Below, piece after piece: positions 15,001-25,342 of a DNA stretch of 64,000 bases. Every line of letters begins with the position of its first letter. Position 1 is the first letter of the stretch. The stretch covers positions 71,029,829 through 71,093,828 of the forward strand of contig OW028573.1 of the NCBI GenBank assembly GCA_932294295.1, read 5' to 3'. The notes beneath the pieces are model-generated. The model had not been told where the DNA came from. It saw only the letters and a program-made list of their open reading frames with translations, and ran no database searches. The position numbers and the translations under genes were made by a program. This stretch comes from Alitta virens (taxonomy: Eukaryota > Annelida > Polychaeta > Phyllodocida > Nereididae).

Positions 15001-15092
15001 AGTAATCCAATGGACAACTGATCCGTGTTGAGATTTTCGACATATTCCCCAACATAAGTGTTCAGAACCCATGCTGCCAGACCTTCCAGCAT
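1..15092 (-). CDS. VPS13D: VPS13D, bridge-type lipid transfer protein (N-terminal about 2,740 residues; C-terminus outside window)
   Basis: VPS13 proteins form long hydrophobic grooves that move lipids between organelles; VPS13D acts in mitochondrial and peroxisome maintenance. The N-terminus starts MLEG, followed by [13 protein letters not shown] and [13 protein letters not shown], which is the VPS13D version of the chorein domain rather than VPS13A/C. Exons in transcription order: 14996-15092, 14499-14576, 14266-14378, 13896-13973, 13517-13735, 13194-13319, 13040-13090, 12707-12948, 12163-12340, 11966-12058, 11212-11626, 10979-11125, 10717-10886, 10466-10629, 10236-10360, 10024-10115, 9727-9904, 9451-9613, 9140-9271, 8967-9057, 8612-8754, 8418-8527, 8107-8272, 7836-8017, 7360-7572, 6857-6981, 6500-6650, 4527-6267, 4287-4428, 4018-4192, 3494-3924, 2929-3406, 2443-2747, 2033-2272, 1264-1489, 436-660, 185-294, 1-95. 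Phase is continuous throughout. The human protein is about 4,390 residues, so roughly a third is missing to the left. I did not find the UBA domain in the part visible here. Introns longer than 300 bp hold MITEs (811-1178, 12380-12626) or nothing I recognise. Confidence 0.95.
811..1178. mobile_element. MITE with roughly 75-bp terminal inverted repeats in a VPS13D intron
   Basis: The left end reads TATTGCCCAAGC, then CTGTTCACC, ATTGGTTATTC, TGTGGACG and GTCAGAGGAC. The same blocks return in reverse complement from 1178 back to about 1098 (GTCCTCTGAC, CGTCCACA, GAATAACCAAT, GTGAACAG, GGCAATA). The interior has no long open frame. This is the structure of a non-autonomous DNA transposon. Superfamily is not clear and I see no certain target-site duplication. 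Confidence 0.8.
4527..6267 (-). other. VPS13D: VPS13D exon 28, unusually long 1,741-nt exon
   Basis: This is the largest exon of the gene and encodes about 580 residues. It alternates conserved VPS13 repeat strands (for example [41 protein letters not shown]) with acidic or Ser-rich linkers ([20 protein letters not shown]). Neighbouring exons are 90-430 nt, so this block either lost ancestral introns or never had them. It is flanked by a good acceptor at 6268-6269 and the donor rc of ACTTAC at 4521-4526. Confidence 0.9.
7777..7798. repeat. (TA)n microsatellite in a VPS13D intron
   Basis: A run of about 10-11 TA dinucleotides in the intron between exons 7836-8017 and 7360-7572. Confidence 0.9.
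12380..12626. mobile_element. GGGCTG-family MITE, copy 1, C/T-rich interior (VPS13D intron)
   Basis: Starts AGGGCTGTCCCATTTAAAA and ends TTAAATGGAGCAGCCCT, an inverted pair. Between them the plus strand is almost pure pyrimidine, with runs of 14 and 11 C. Related copies lie at 41994-42145 and 44649-44867, and partial ones at about 13390-13443 and 44436-44500, so this is a dispersed family. In the VPS13D pre-mRNA the insert reads as long G runs. Confidence 0.85.
13390..13443. mobile_element. GGGCTG-family MITE, truncated right end
   Basis: Only the terminal C-rich/T-run segment and the end GTAAATGAAACAGCCCT are present, matching the right end of the copy at 12380-12626. The left end is missing. 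Confidence 0.6.
13517..15092 (-). other. VPS13D: VPS13D exons 1-5: chorein N-terminal region and start codon
   Basis: The start codon is at 15090-15092. It was chosen because the conserved MLEG N-terminus of the family begins there, although the open frame continues upstream for nine codons. Exons 1-5 encode residues 1-195: the groove-forming chorein motif, then a Lys/Glu-rich helix (around [17 protein letters not shown], residues 105-122). A Ser/Tyr/Trp-rich insert ([12 protein letters not shown]) follows, then the [11 protein letters not shown] strand motif typical of VPS13 proteins. Confidence 0.92.
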
Positions 15093-16139
15093 CGTAGTGC
15101 CTGTAATGAAATGAATCACTGAAATATGAGCGGTTTCATTCTAATCTTGATAATTTTTCTCCCAAAAAATAAGAATACAAAAATTCAGTTCTGATAGGTC
15201 ACTTTTTTTTTCAGATCGAGTTTTAAAAAACAAAATTTAAAAACGTCTACTGGGCTACTTGTGTTTACTATTCCAACTGATAACAATGTTGAATATGCGC
15301 AAACTGAAAAACATGCATAAGCCAGAAAATTGATTTAATACTGTATCAAATTTGGTCGTTTCAACAATGCTAATCCCAAAATAGCTTTACATTCAAATGT
15401 TACATAGCTTAATATTGATCTCCCCAGCAAAGAAGTAGGCATTACGTAAGGGGATATATATTTTATAAAGCTTGTAATTAATCTCCAGTAACACTGTACA
15501 ATCAACATTTGATGCCAATGTTCATATAATATGACATTGAAATGTGTACATGGTGATAACAATACTATAAACCCTGACAAGAGAAGGACTGGAAACTCCA
15601 TTATCAGTGGTGTCATCATAGTTAATAACTGTAATATTTACGAGATTTTCTAGTCCAGCTTCATGCTGAGCTGGCCCGTAAACCGCTATTTGGTCCATCT
15701 TTTGATGTCCCATGTATGTAGCACCCCAGCCTCGTATAGCCCCATCTTAGTTTTTGTTATATATACAAGATTAATTTAAACTTTAAATTATAATTTCTCT
15801 GTGATACTTTGCTTTTACCCGACCAAAGTATTGTGAATGATAATGTCAGGACTTAAAATTGCCCCATTTCAAATTTAAATATTTCTTGATATCTTAAAAC
15901 CTCTATAGCATAAAAGCCGGTTGTTACAATTTAATTATGAAATAATCATCTCTGACACTAGTCAAAATTTGTGTACCTACACAGTATTTTGGTTTAAATA
16001 ATTTCAGATTATCTGAGTTGATTAAGTAAGGTAAAATTATTGCGCACAGTTAAAAGCAACTTCCTTCAATCAACATGATCAATTTATATAATTTTTTTTT
16101 TTTGCAAGGAGTGTATTCACTAAATATTGTACAATATAC

Positions 16140-16390
16140 AAATAGGTTTAAGAAATCTATTTTATGTAGTAGTATAAGCACAAAATGATAAGAGTCTATA
16201 ATCAGTATGTTGTTCTGCAGCTTTGTTGAATGTGTCTTTGTGGTACTTCAGTGATGCACAGGTGTGTGATACTTGTGTGATGTATTGTATCTGTGTGTAT
16301 GAGTTGTATTGCCAATTTTTATTTATGTATTGAGGTCTCCCCGAGACAAATTTCATATCTATTATGACAATAAAGGATTATCTTATCTTA
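16140..16390 (+). mobile_element. 3' tail of a LINE-like retrotransposon
   Basis: The end reads GTCTC-CCC-GAGAC (stem-loop, 16335-16347), then AATAAA (16369-16374), then repeated TTATC units to about 16390. A stem-loop followed by AATAAA and short tandem repeats is the usual 3' end of CR1/L2-like LINEs, where reverse transcriptase recognises the tail. The 5' limit is a guess and no reverse transcriptase is present. Confidence 0.55.
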
Positions 16391-16560
16391 TTAGAATATC
16401 TCTAGCTTTGTCAAAGAAAGCTAAGATAGATAGACAGATAGATATCATATTCCACTTACATTAATTTCCGAGCTACGCATATGAACCATTGAAATTTAGG
16501 TTGCGATAGGTCACAATTCACACTATTTCCGAAAATTATCTTTTTGTATTTGACCCAAAT

Positions 16561-16937
16561 TTACACAACAATGATTGTTGACCATCATCGCCAATAAAAA
16601 ATAATTTAACGGCCACTCAGCCAATCAGATGTCTAGAATTTTCAAAATATGGACACACAAAATGTCTGAGAGAAGTTCCAACGCATCAAACGGAACCAAC
16701 AACAATTCATAGTGTCTACCCCCCCCCCCCCTCCCCCTCCCTCATCATGGCTTCACCCAACTTTTGATAAATCTATCAAATGAAGCACTAAGAAAACCTG
16801 CGGTCAGAAAAAAGTAGTTGTAACGGTTTCGCACTGATCAGCGGGTACGTCTTTTGATGAATCGCCATTTCTGATTGGCTAAGCAGCTGTGAAAATATTT
16901 TTTGATTTCGTGCCTCCACACTTTCATAGTTGTGTAC
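16561..16937. mobile_element. MITE-like inverted repeat with CCAAT boxes
   Basis: Ends TTACACAAC and GTTGTGTAC are inverted. Inside them AGCCAATCAGA (about 16618-16629) is mirrored by TCTGATTGGCT (about 16871-16881), with AT-rich flanks also mirrored. The centre has a polyC/C-T run at about 16720-16742. Superfamily not assigned. Confidence 0.6.
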
Positions 16938-16973
16938 AAGCTATTATACAAATTTTTGGAATACAGGTCAATT

Positions 16974-17189
16974 CGTCGACACCCAAATCCGTCGACAACT
17001 AAGTCGTCGACACATTAGAAAGCCTGATACAGATTCGTTGACAAACCAACTCATATAAATTTGGGAGACACAGTGGTTTACAAACTTTTGATCACATAAA
17101 CCAACTCGTTGACAGGTCATTACCATCTTGTTGACATATTAATGCAAAGTCGTTGACAGCTAATCTGTCCAATGACCATTTCGTCGACA
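16974..17189. repeat. Cluster of eight CGTYGACA words
   Basis: CGTCGACA occurs at 16974, 16990, 17005 and 17182; CGTTGACA at 17036, 17107 and 17151; TGTTGACA at 17129. All are in the same orientation. The first three are spaced 15-16 bp, the others 22, 31 or 71 bp. This looks like a decayed short tandem repeat or a cluster of binding sites between two divergent genes. Confidence 0.75.
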
Positions 17190-18377
17190 CGCACTTATTC
17201 GGTTAATATAGCGTCCACAGCGATAAACTTGCTACAAATACATTTGTATGAATGAGATCTATAAAAGGATGACAAATTGACTCGATACCAATTTTAGGTC
17301 GAAGTGGTCGAAGCACGGATGCGATTTCAGGCAGTTTTCTTAGTGTGAAGTGGCCAATACTAAATCAGTTGAAACACTGTCACTGGCAAAAAATGGCAAC
17401 AGTACAAATACTGTTGAAATACATACTATTTCTAATTAAGTGTGTATGACAGAGGTTATACACTGATACAGATCAACAAATAAAATATTGATCAAGGGCC
17501 AATTTGACTGCCAAGTGGCCCTCAACTAGGCTCAGGGGCAAAATACAATACAGCCACACTCACAAAACAGTGGCCCTGTAGAATCTACTGACTAGTATTG
17601 TCATTTTGTGACATGGTCACTACAATGGTATTCATGACATACATTGTCATTGTATAATCATCATGTGCTATATCCATGTAGTGAGGACTCAAGCCTCAAG
17701 GGCAAGGTTGACTCAGTTTCACCTAAAATTGGAGAAAACAGAGTTATAACATGGTGTCACGAGAAACAAATTAAAAAACAACCTGGTGTCTATGATGGTT
17801 GACAATGTTATCCGGTAAACGAAAGGGTTTCATCAGTAAACTGTCAAAAGTTCATGTCATCATCTCCGCACTTCTAGAAATTTTCATTAAAAGCAGCAGA
17901 CATTATTCTCACCGCTGCGCGCGACGATTTTTGTGGATTCCGGATGATGATGAAGACTGCGTTTCGCGAAGTGTCATGAGATGGGCTGAGCTGTCAATTA
18001 GCATTTGTTTTGGGCTTTTGAGTTGATATCATGTAACACTGAAGTATGCTATGAAGTTGATGGTTGAAATGTCATTAATTGATCAATGCTACTTATGTTA
18101 TTTGTAATTTAAGTGAACTGGAAAGTGGAATCATGTTTGTTGCCAGTTTCCTTAACTATTATGTTAACTTAAACAATGTTTGTAAATGTAAATGAATATG
18201 GTCTGTTTAACTTAATGTGGAAGCTTATCTGACTCCCAACTTTTGTCAGTCTACCATAACACCATAAGATTTTCAATTTAAAGACTTGCAATTGCTTGTC
18301 ATATGCTTACAGAATACACTTTTCTCTTTGTAGGGGTGGGTATAACTAATTAATCAACAATCCTTGTAGCCCTAAAT

Positions 18378-21300
18378 ATGGCTTCTGCAACATCTGCAGG
18401 AAAGATAATGCAGCAGCCACTCATCAGCTGCATGCAGAAAATTGTTATCTATGAAACAAAAGCTGTAAGTTGGCAATTCTGCTAAAAAAATATTACGGTG
18501 TGGTAAATCAGTTTGCGCTATTTTTATTAACTTTTGCACTATTGTCTTCAGAGGTTCTTTGTTGTGGGATCTAACAACACTGAAACAAGATTCAGAGTAC
18601 TGAAGATCGATAGAACAGAGCCCAAAGACTTGGTTATCACAGATGATAAGGTATGGATCATCATGTTCACACAAGTTGGTGTGTAATATTATATTCACCC
18701 TAAACAATGCTAAAAGAATACTCTAACATTTATTCAGATTCTGTACAGTTGTGTGCACAAGATCTATTTATCTATGTGGCCATGGGCTATGCAAACATGT
18801 AATCAAAAAGGTGGGCTTATCAATCTATTTTCATAACTGATGTTACAAACCTCAGCTTGTGTTGATGTGTAAATGGTTATCAAAATAACAATCGGATGAA
18901 AACTGAAACTGTGCTATGTCCTTATCATTTGCAGGTTGAGTACACTTACCAAGAAATAAGGGATCTATTGAAAATGATCGACATGGGAAACAGACCAAAA
19001 GTGCAACAGAAGGGTTCAATTGGCCTCAACAAAATTGCATCAGCTTTTGGAATAGTTGGTAGGTCTCTAACCGCGGCGTTTTACTTCACTCTCAATTGTT
19101 ATTACACTGCAAATGAATCTTAAAACACTTGCAATATTATAAATCTGAATCTTTGATTTCTTACTTCAGGGTTTGTGAGATTTTTAGAGGGTTATTATAT
19201 CATACTAATCACCAAGCGTCGAAGAGTAGCCATGATTGGGCCACACACAATCTACAAGATAGATGACACTTCAATGGTTTACATTCCGAATGATGTCGTT
19301 AGATATGTTCATTCAGATGAAAACAGGTACATATATAGATTTTGCATCTTGAAACTGGTGGGAGAATGAAGACTTTCATGTAGTATGGTGTAAAAATGTA
19401 ATGGATTAAAAATCACTATTGTACATTATGTATGTGTTTTTTTGTGTGCTTCAGGTATTTAAAGATATTCCAGATGGTGGACCTGTCCAGCAACTTCTAT
19501 TTCAGGTAAGTTATCAGTTTAACACCCTTGTTTATTGTACAGAATGTAGTCAAAAAAATTGCACCAGGCATCTTCTCTTTTAGGATAACCCTAGCTTATG
19601 AGGTCTTTTTTTAAGTTTTGCCACATGTAATCAGGGATATAATATGTATAGAAAATCTTAAATTCATTCTACAAACTCTTCTTTCACAAGCTTTCATGTT
19701 TCATCTCCCTTTTCTGTACAAAACTTAAGCTCAATATTAAGAAATTAAAAGTTCCCGAACAAAACTTAAAGCTCAGTATTTAGAAATTAAAAGTTCCTGA
19801 ACTGCATAAGATCGTGTTCACACATCATAGTAAAGCATACAGTAAGTACGATTGTGAAATTCTTTAATCTTTATGTCATATATTACAGTTACAGCTATGA
19901 TGTCAGTCACACTTTGCAGTACAACATGCGAGCATGCCAAAGTCTCGGCAAACCAGGGAGTGAAGAGAATCCCAAGCCTGTTAAAGTATGGCCGAAACCC
20001 GACAGCACTGACACAAAAATACTCGAATCACCAAAACGGGACCATGAATCTGAGGATGCCAATAAAAGCTTTGCTAACTTTCTGACTGGTGCCATTCCTG
20101 AGAAACACAATTCCACAAAAACTGAGAGTGAAGCACATGCTTCACAATGTCAAGAAGAAGGTACGATTTGTCTACATGTATAATTATTGCTCTGCATAAT
20201 TGTGTTTTATGATGATGAACTACTTTATGTTTTTTCAATTTCTTTCTCTTTATCGGCTAACAGAAGCTGTATATGGCATACGAATGAAACCCACTTACAA
20301 GTACCTCTGGAATCAGCACCTGCTGAAGAAATTTGAATCTACTGCTCATCCAGACTGGATTCTTTATGTCATTCATGGCTTTATTGACCAGTCAAGTATC
20401 CTTGTCAATGCAGATATCGTGTAATGTTTTGTCCGTTTCATTAGTTTAACAAAGGAGATTTGCCAATCAGTACAGAACGTTTTCCCTTAACTCACCACAG
20501 ACATCTGCATATTTGGTCGACCAGTGTATCTAACCCTCATAGCTCGGCGTTCAAACAAGTTTGCTGGAACCAGATTTCTGAAGAGAGGTGCTAACTGTGA
20601 GGTATGTAAATAATCATAGTCAACGTCATCCTTTCAGTTAAATATACTGCGTAAATAATATTTGGTGAAAATGTTTAGGACAATATGAGACAAACTTAGC
20701 AGTGTCACATCATGGAATTTGGAGTTGCTAGAACTATTAAATAGATAATACACAAGATTTATTGTATGCAGGGATATGTGGCCAATGAAGTGGAGACTGA
20801 ACAAATAGCGCATGAAGCCTCCATATCATCTCTCACTGAGGGTCACTATACAGCATTTGTTCAGCTTCGAGGCTCCATTCCATTGCACTGGTCACAGGAC
20901 CTGTCCAAAATGGTTCCAAAACCACCAATAACAGGTATGCGAGAATTTTTCATTGCTATTTATTTGTTCTTGTGGAAGAAAGATCATTCTAATGTAGAGT
21001 ATATTCAAGTATTCTTCTTTCTTTTTATTTATAGTCGATCAGGCAGATCCATATGCCTACATTGCTGGTCAGCATTTCAATCATGTTTTGCGAAGATATG
21101 GTGCTCCTATTATAATTCTCAATCTAGTCAAGGTGAGTGTGACCTCAGATTTATCAAGAAAACTCTAAAAACTTCAGTTTTTGAGGTTTTGCTTCTTGTA
21201 TCAACCAGTTTTATTGTACTTGCACACAATTTACGTTTTGTACAGAAAAGGGAGAAGAAACGTCATGAAAGCTTGTTGACAGAGGAGTTTGTCAATGCTG

Positions 21301-24300
21301 TCCGACATCTGAACCAGTTTCTGCCGTCAAAACATGCCATCAAGTACATTGGCTTTGACATGGCTCGAGTCAGCAAAAGGTGAGAAGAGCACACATAACT
21401 CATGCAAACCTACAAAATGGTATAGTTCTTCATATCAAAGACTAAGCTAAGGCATTGATTTTGGTGTTTTATTCTATTTTTAGCAAAACCAGCAATGTCT
21501 TACACAGACTAGCAGAAATTGCAGAGTACTGTGTGAAAACTACTGGGTTTTTCCAGTCCACAATGCCACTCCATTGTAATGAACTTCGACCACATCCAAG
21601 GTATGATCATGGCGATTGGTGGTAAAATTATTTGTATAATGGTTTAAATAACAAGTCTGGTGATAAAATTTTAAGCAAATGGGTTACATTTATAGGAAAA
21701 AGTGCAGTATAGCGGACCATATTTAGAGAGCGTTTCAATGTATATGATGTCAAAAGCTTGAATTCAATGTATGACGTCACAAACTAATGACGGCGGTTTT
21801 CTTCATGTTCACGGTGAAAGTGCTGTTTACTTTTTCCTTTGGGCTTCACATTTCATGGACACCAAATATGGGCATAAATTTGGGTCCGCTATACTATACT
21901 AAACCCCATGTATATATTATATTTCAGACTGAAAGGCATGGCTGGACTCTCGGAAGGCAGCATGAGAAGACAACAAGGAGTTGTGAGAACTAACTGTGTA
22001 GATTGTCTTGATCGAACTAACACTGCTCAGTTTGCCATGGGCAAATGTGCATTAGCTTTCCAGGTACAATTGAAAAGATTTATGTGGTTCCTGATAAACT
22101 TTAAGTGCATGATTATGGTGTATATTTAATACACGCACAATGTTTATTGCAGCTATATTCACTCGGAGTCTTGGATGAACCTTATCTGGAATTTGACAGT
22201 GACTGTGTAAGGTAAGGGCATATGCATGCTACTTCGTCTGAAATGCTCAATTTTGACCTGATCCCTTACATCTGATATATCTATCAAAGTTTGAATGATT
22301 ATTCTGTGAATTTTTTTTGAAGAATATAATGATGTATCTGTGATTTTGCATCCTATTTTCAGGATGCTGGAGGAGCTATTTGAAGACCAGGGTGACACTC
22401 TCGCATTGCAGTATGGTGGTTCCCATCTTGTACACAGAATCAAGGGATATCGCAAAATTTCTCCGTGGACTTCAAATTCTAGAGACATAATGCAGACGCT
22501 CTCCAGATATTATAGCAATGCTTTCTCTGGTAAGGCCACTGAAATCATGTTAATATATAAAACCGCATCATTTATTGATACTTACATTTTGTCATTTGTC
22601 AACTGTCAAATTTGTATTTCTGCTTCTTTAAACAGATGCAGAGAAACAGAATGCATTCAATGTCTTCCTTGGAATCTTTGAACCCAAAGAAGGCATGCCG
22701 AACTTGTGGGATCTGCCAACTGACTTCTATCTCCACAATTATGTCACTATGAAAGGACCTGGACAACGAGAGAGAAAGTATGTTGATACGATTTGTGATT
22801 CTGAAAGTAATGTGCAATCAAGGTACAAAGATAGTGCACATAGACATGTATATTATATGTCAAATTATATAATTTTCAGTTATTGTCAGTGGTGGGAACG
22901 ACCAGTCTTGGATCATTTGCCTGCTGCTTATGAGGAAGGTAAATAGGATAATATGCCCAGCGAATTTGACCTTGACATTCATATCTTAATGTGTCGTGTA
23001 ATGAAAGCAACAAAATTGCAATAATATCCATTTTCAGAGAGCAAAGGTGAAACAGACTTGCTACTCGCCATCAAGACCCACAAAGAGGATGAACGTGTTG
23101 ATGGATTCTGGGATTATTATAAACCTTATGAGCTGACTTGCCTGGATGAAGTCTATGGATTCCAGGTCCCTAATTCCATTAGGTAATGTTTCTAACAACC
23201 TTGTTATGGTTAGATCCATGTATATACTGAAGATATATGCACCATGTAAAGAACTCTTGCTGTTATGATTACTTTGCAGGGATTTCATGCCAAAATTCTC
23301 CCATACCTACAGTCCATTTGCAGTGCGTGTCCAACCAGGCCGACGTCAAGAAGAATCGGGGTACGTAAGTTAACATCTCGAAAGTTATTCCATTATTAAC
23401 TAAGTCACCATGTGCAGTCCAGTAGTTGTAACATAACTCAGCTATTTTATTATTTTAATTTCAGACTTACTGGAGAAACAAACCCAAACTTGTCTGGCAA
23501 GGATTCTACGTCTTCCATCAACTCAACTGGATCAGAGGGCAGCACCAGCAGCAGCGATGGCTCTGACCTTGATGGTGACATTGACGTCCTTGGTGACAGT
23601 GAGGCCATGCATGATGATTCTGGGCTGAGCATGGTGTCTCTCAAGGTTGGTTAATTGAGACTTCCGGAAATAGCTGACAAGAACAGAGGGTTATCAAAAA
23701 ACATGTGAAATGTTGAAAGCTGATGACTAAGAACCAGCACTACTGCCAAATATACTATATTCATTTTTCAAAAAATGTGCCCTTTCCTAGGTGTAATAGG
23801 TAATCTGAAATTCCATAGATATACTTTTTCATAAATGAACACATTTCATCAATTTCAGGATTTATTCCCCACTATGGCACAGACTTATGGCGTGGATGTC
23901 AAGCAACCAACAAACTACAACACATCAATGTACAAAAGGTATGAGTGTGGCTACTAAATATAAATAATAACACTTTTCACATTTGCCTATATTAAGATGC
24001 CACCAGTTTATCGAACATCTTTGTGATGTCTAGGTATGTGCAAATTGGCAATAATGCCATGGAGAGCAGTGACCTTGAAGCGAAGAAGAACGACCTTGAA
24101 CGCATGCGAAGAGCCACAGCACTGTAATTAATTCATATTTTTAAAGAATAACCAACTGAATAATTTCCACTTCATATTTTGGAATTGACTGATATTTTGT
24201 TTTAAATCTTAATCTTTTTATTTAAATTTCAGAATCCAGAAGAGCATGCTTCCCATGGACAGTTCGTTCAGAGTTGAACCACCGAAAGTCAACCAGGCCT

Positions 24301-24410
24301 CGAAAGAAATTTATCAGACTTATGTTAAAAGGGGAATATCAGGAGCTGGAAACCCAACAAAATATGATCTTAGTATTTATCAGCAGTATCTAAGTAACAA
24401 GTGGCTGTAA
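18378..24410 (+). CDS. FIG4: FIG4 (SAC3) polyphosphoinositide 5-phosphatase, complete, 950 residues
   Basis: FIG4 dephosphorylates PI(3,5)P2 and, with PIKfyve and VAC14, controls its level on endosomes and lysosomes. The SAC catalytic motif CVDCLDRTN is at residues 535-543 (CX5R with C535 and R541), inside exon 21928-22063. The N-terminal SAC region includes [19 protein letters not shown] Ser/Asp-rich linker lies in exon 23465-23645, and the protein ends YLSNKWL. Exons: 18378-18464, 18552-18650, 18935-19058, 19170-19326, 19455-19505, 19889-20160, 20264-20395, 20501-20601, 20772-20934, 21035-21132, 21246-21379, 21484-21600, 21928-22063, 22153-22211, 22363-22529, 22636-22777, 22880-22938, 23038-23182, 23280-23360, 23465-23645, 23859-23938, 24034-24123, 24233-24410. 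Phase is intact throughout. The length is slightly more than the human 907; the extra is mostly linker (exon 19889-20160 and the Ser/Asp exon). Confidence 0.96.
19722..19803. repeat. Two-copy 41-bp tandem repeat in a FIG4 intron
   Basis: The segment beginning AAAACTTAAGCTCA and ending AAAAGTTCCCGAAC is followed directly by a copy with a few substitutions (AAAACTTAAAGCTCAG ... GTTCCTGAAC). Confidence 0.75.
21690..21905. mobile_element. MITE family A, copy in FIG4 intron 12
   Basis: Inverted ends AGTATAGCGGACC (from 21706) and GGTCCGCTATACT (to 21895). The same family, including internal blocks such as TTGAATTCAATGTAT, GACGGCGGTTTTC and CATATTTGGTGTCC, occurs in opposite orientation in a TEX10 intron at about 30430-30898. 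Shared sequence extends a few bases beyond the inverted ends, so the limits are approximate. Confidence 0.8.
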
Positions 24411-24616
24411 AGTAGGTCACTCTCATCATTTACCAGTTTCTTTACAGCTCATTTTTGTGAACTTTAGGTTAGCATGTTGATCCGAAGGATGTTAATTAGA
24501 CTATGCTTTTTATGAGCATAAGTTTGCTGGACAAACTATGAATTCTGTTATTTAGTCAATGCCTAAAGAAATGCATTGTACATACACTGTACATGTTATA
24601 TTGATATTACATTGAA

Positions 24617-24622
24617 AATAAA
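24617..24622 (+). terminator. FIG4 polyadenylation signal AATAAA
   Basis: Canonical hexamer 207 bases after the FIG4 stop codon. It is the first AATAAA I found in the 3' region. Confidence 0.7.
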
Positions 24623-25270
24623 TCCTTATTTTGCGAAGATTATTCTTTGTGTTTCATGAGTAGGGTATGGGTATGGTTACAAGTGGCTTGCAACAGAACA
24701 CGTCCAGTCTCATTATATTTGGTTTTAATGATCTGTATGATAGTCATACTTGAACTCTGAACTGCATTATATTGCATACAACTTTCGGCTAGGCTACATG
24801 GAATGTCAAATTTGATTAATTTAATAAGACATAACATGCCAAACCCCCTCAGTGTCAGATCCCGGACTGATTTTGAACTGACCAGCAGTATGAACAAGAT
24901 TTTCCATTTTCCCCAACTACATATATACACGTGGGGCACATCAGAATAAATTTAAAATCTTAGTCTTGTCAGAAGCTCTGGATCAGTTGTAACAAGACCC
25001 ACATGCCATTTGACAGATGGGTGGTGTTGGGTGCATAGCCCAAGAGCTTCAAAGGGCCCAGCGTGCCTATTTGTCTACCAAGTGTCAAACAATCGGGTGA
25101 AGTCAAAAATGCAATCAGTTCCTTTCTTGGGAGAAAAATTGACTGGCGCTTCAATGTAGCACCATTTGGAGCTTTCTGACCATCAAACTTTAGCCACTGA
25201 GGTTGAACAGGCCATCGGTTCTTCAGAAAAAAAAAAAAACTAAATGTCAAAAATAACTGATACAAGCATT

Positions 25271-25276
25271 TTTATT
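25271..25276 (-). terminator. TEX10 polyadenylation signal
   Basis: TTTATT on the plus strand reads AATAAA on the minus strand, 67 bases past the TEX10 stop codon at 25343-25345. Confidence 0.65.
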
Positions 25277-25342
25277 TTCAAAATATTAATCAATTCCTTT
25301 AAATTAAAATTCCTTCAAATCAACAAAATGTACAGAATATCT

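Larger units (their letters stand above)
15093..18377. other. Head-to-head intergenic region between VPS13D and FIG4
   Basis: This 3.3-kb spacer must hold the 5' UTRs and promoters of both genes. I see no coding sequence. It holds a LINE-like 3' tail (about 16140-16390), a MITE with inverted CCAAT boxes (16561-16937) and a cluster of CGTYGACA words (16974-17189). A GC-richer patch around 17900-17960 could belong to the FIG4 promoter or leader. About 15100-16100 and 17200-17880 show only AT-rich DNA without recognisable features. Confidence 0.7.
24411..25342. other. Tail-to-tail spacer between FIG4 and TEX10
   Basis: Contains the FIG4 3' UTR with AATAAA at 24617-24622 and, on the minus strand, the TEX10 signal at 25271-25276. 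A minus-strand open frame at 24969-25230 follows an acceptor-like pyrimidine run, but lies beyond the TEX10 polyadenylation signal. I could not match it to a family. Confidence 0.7.
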
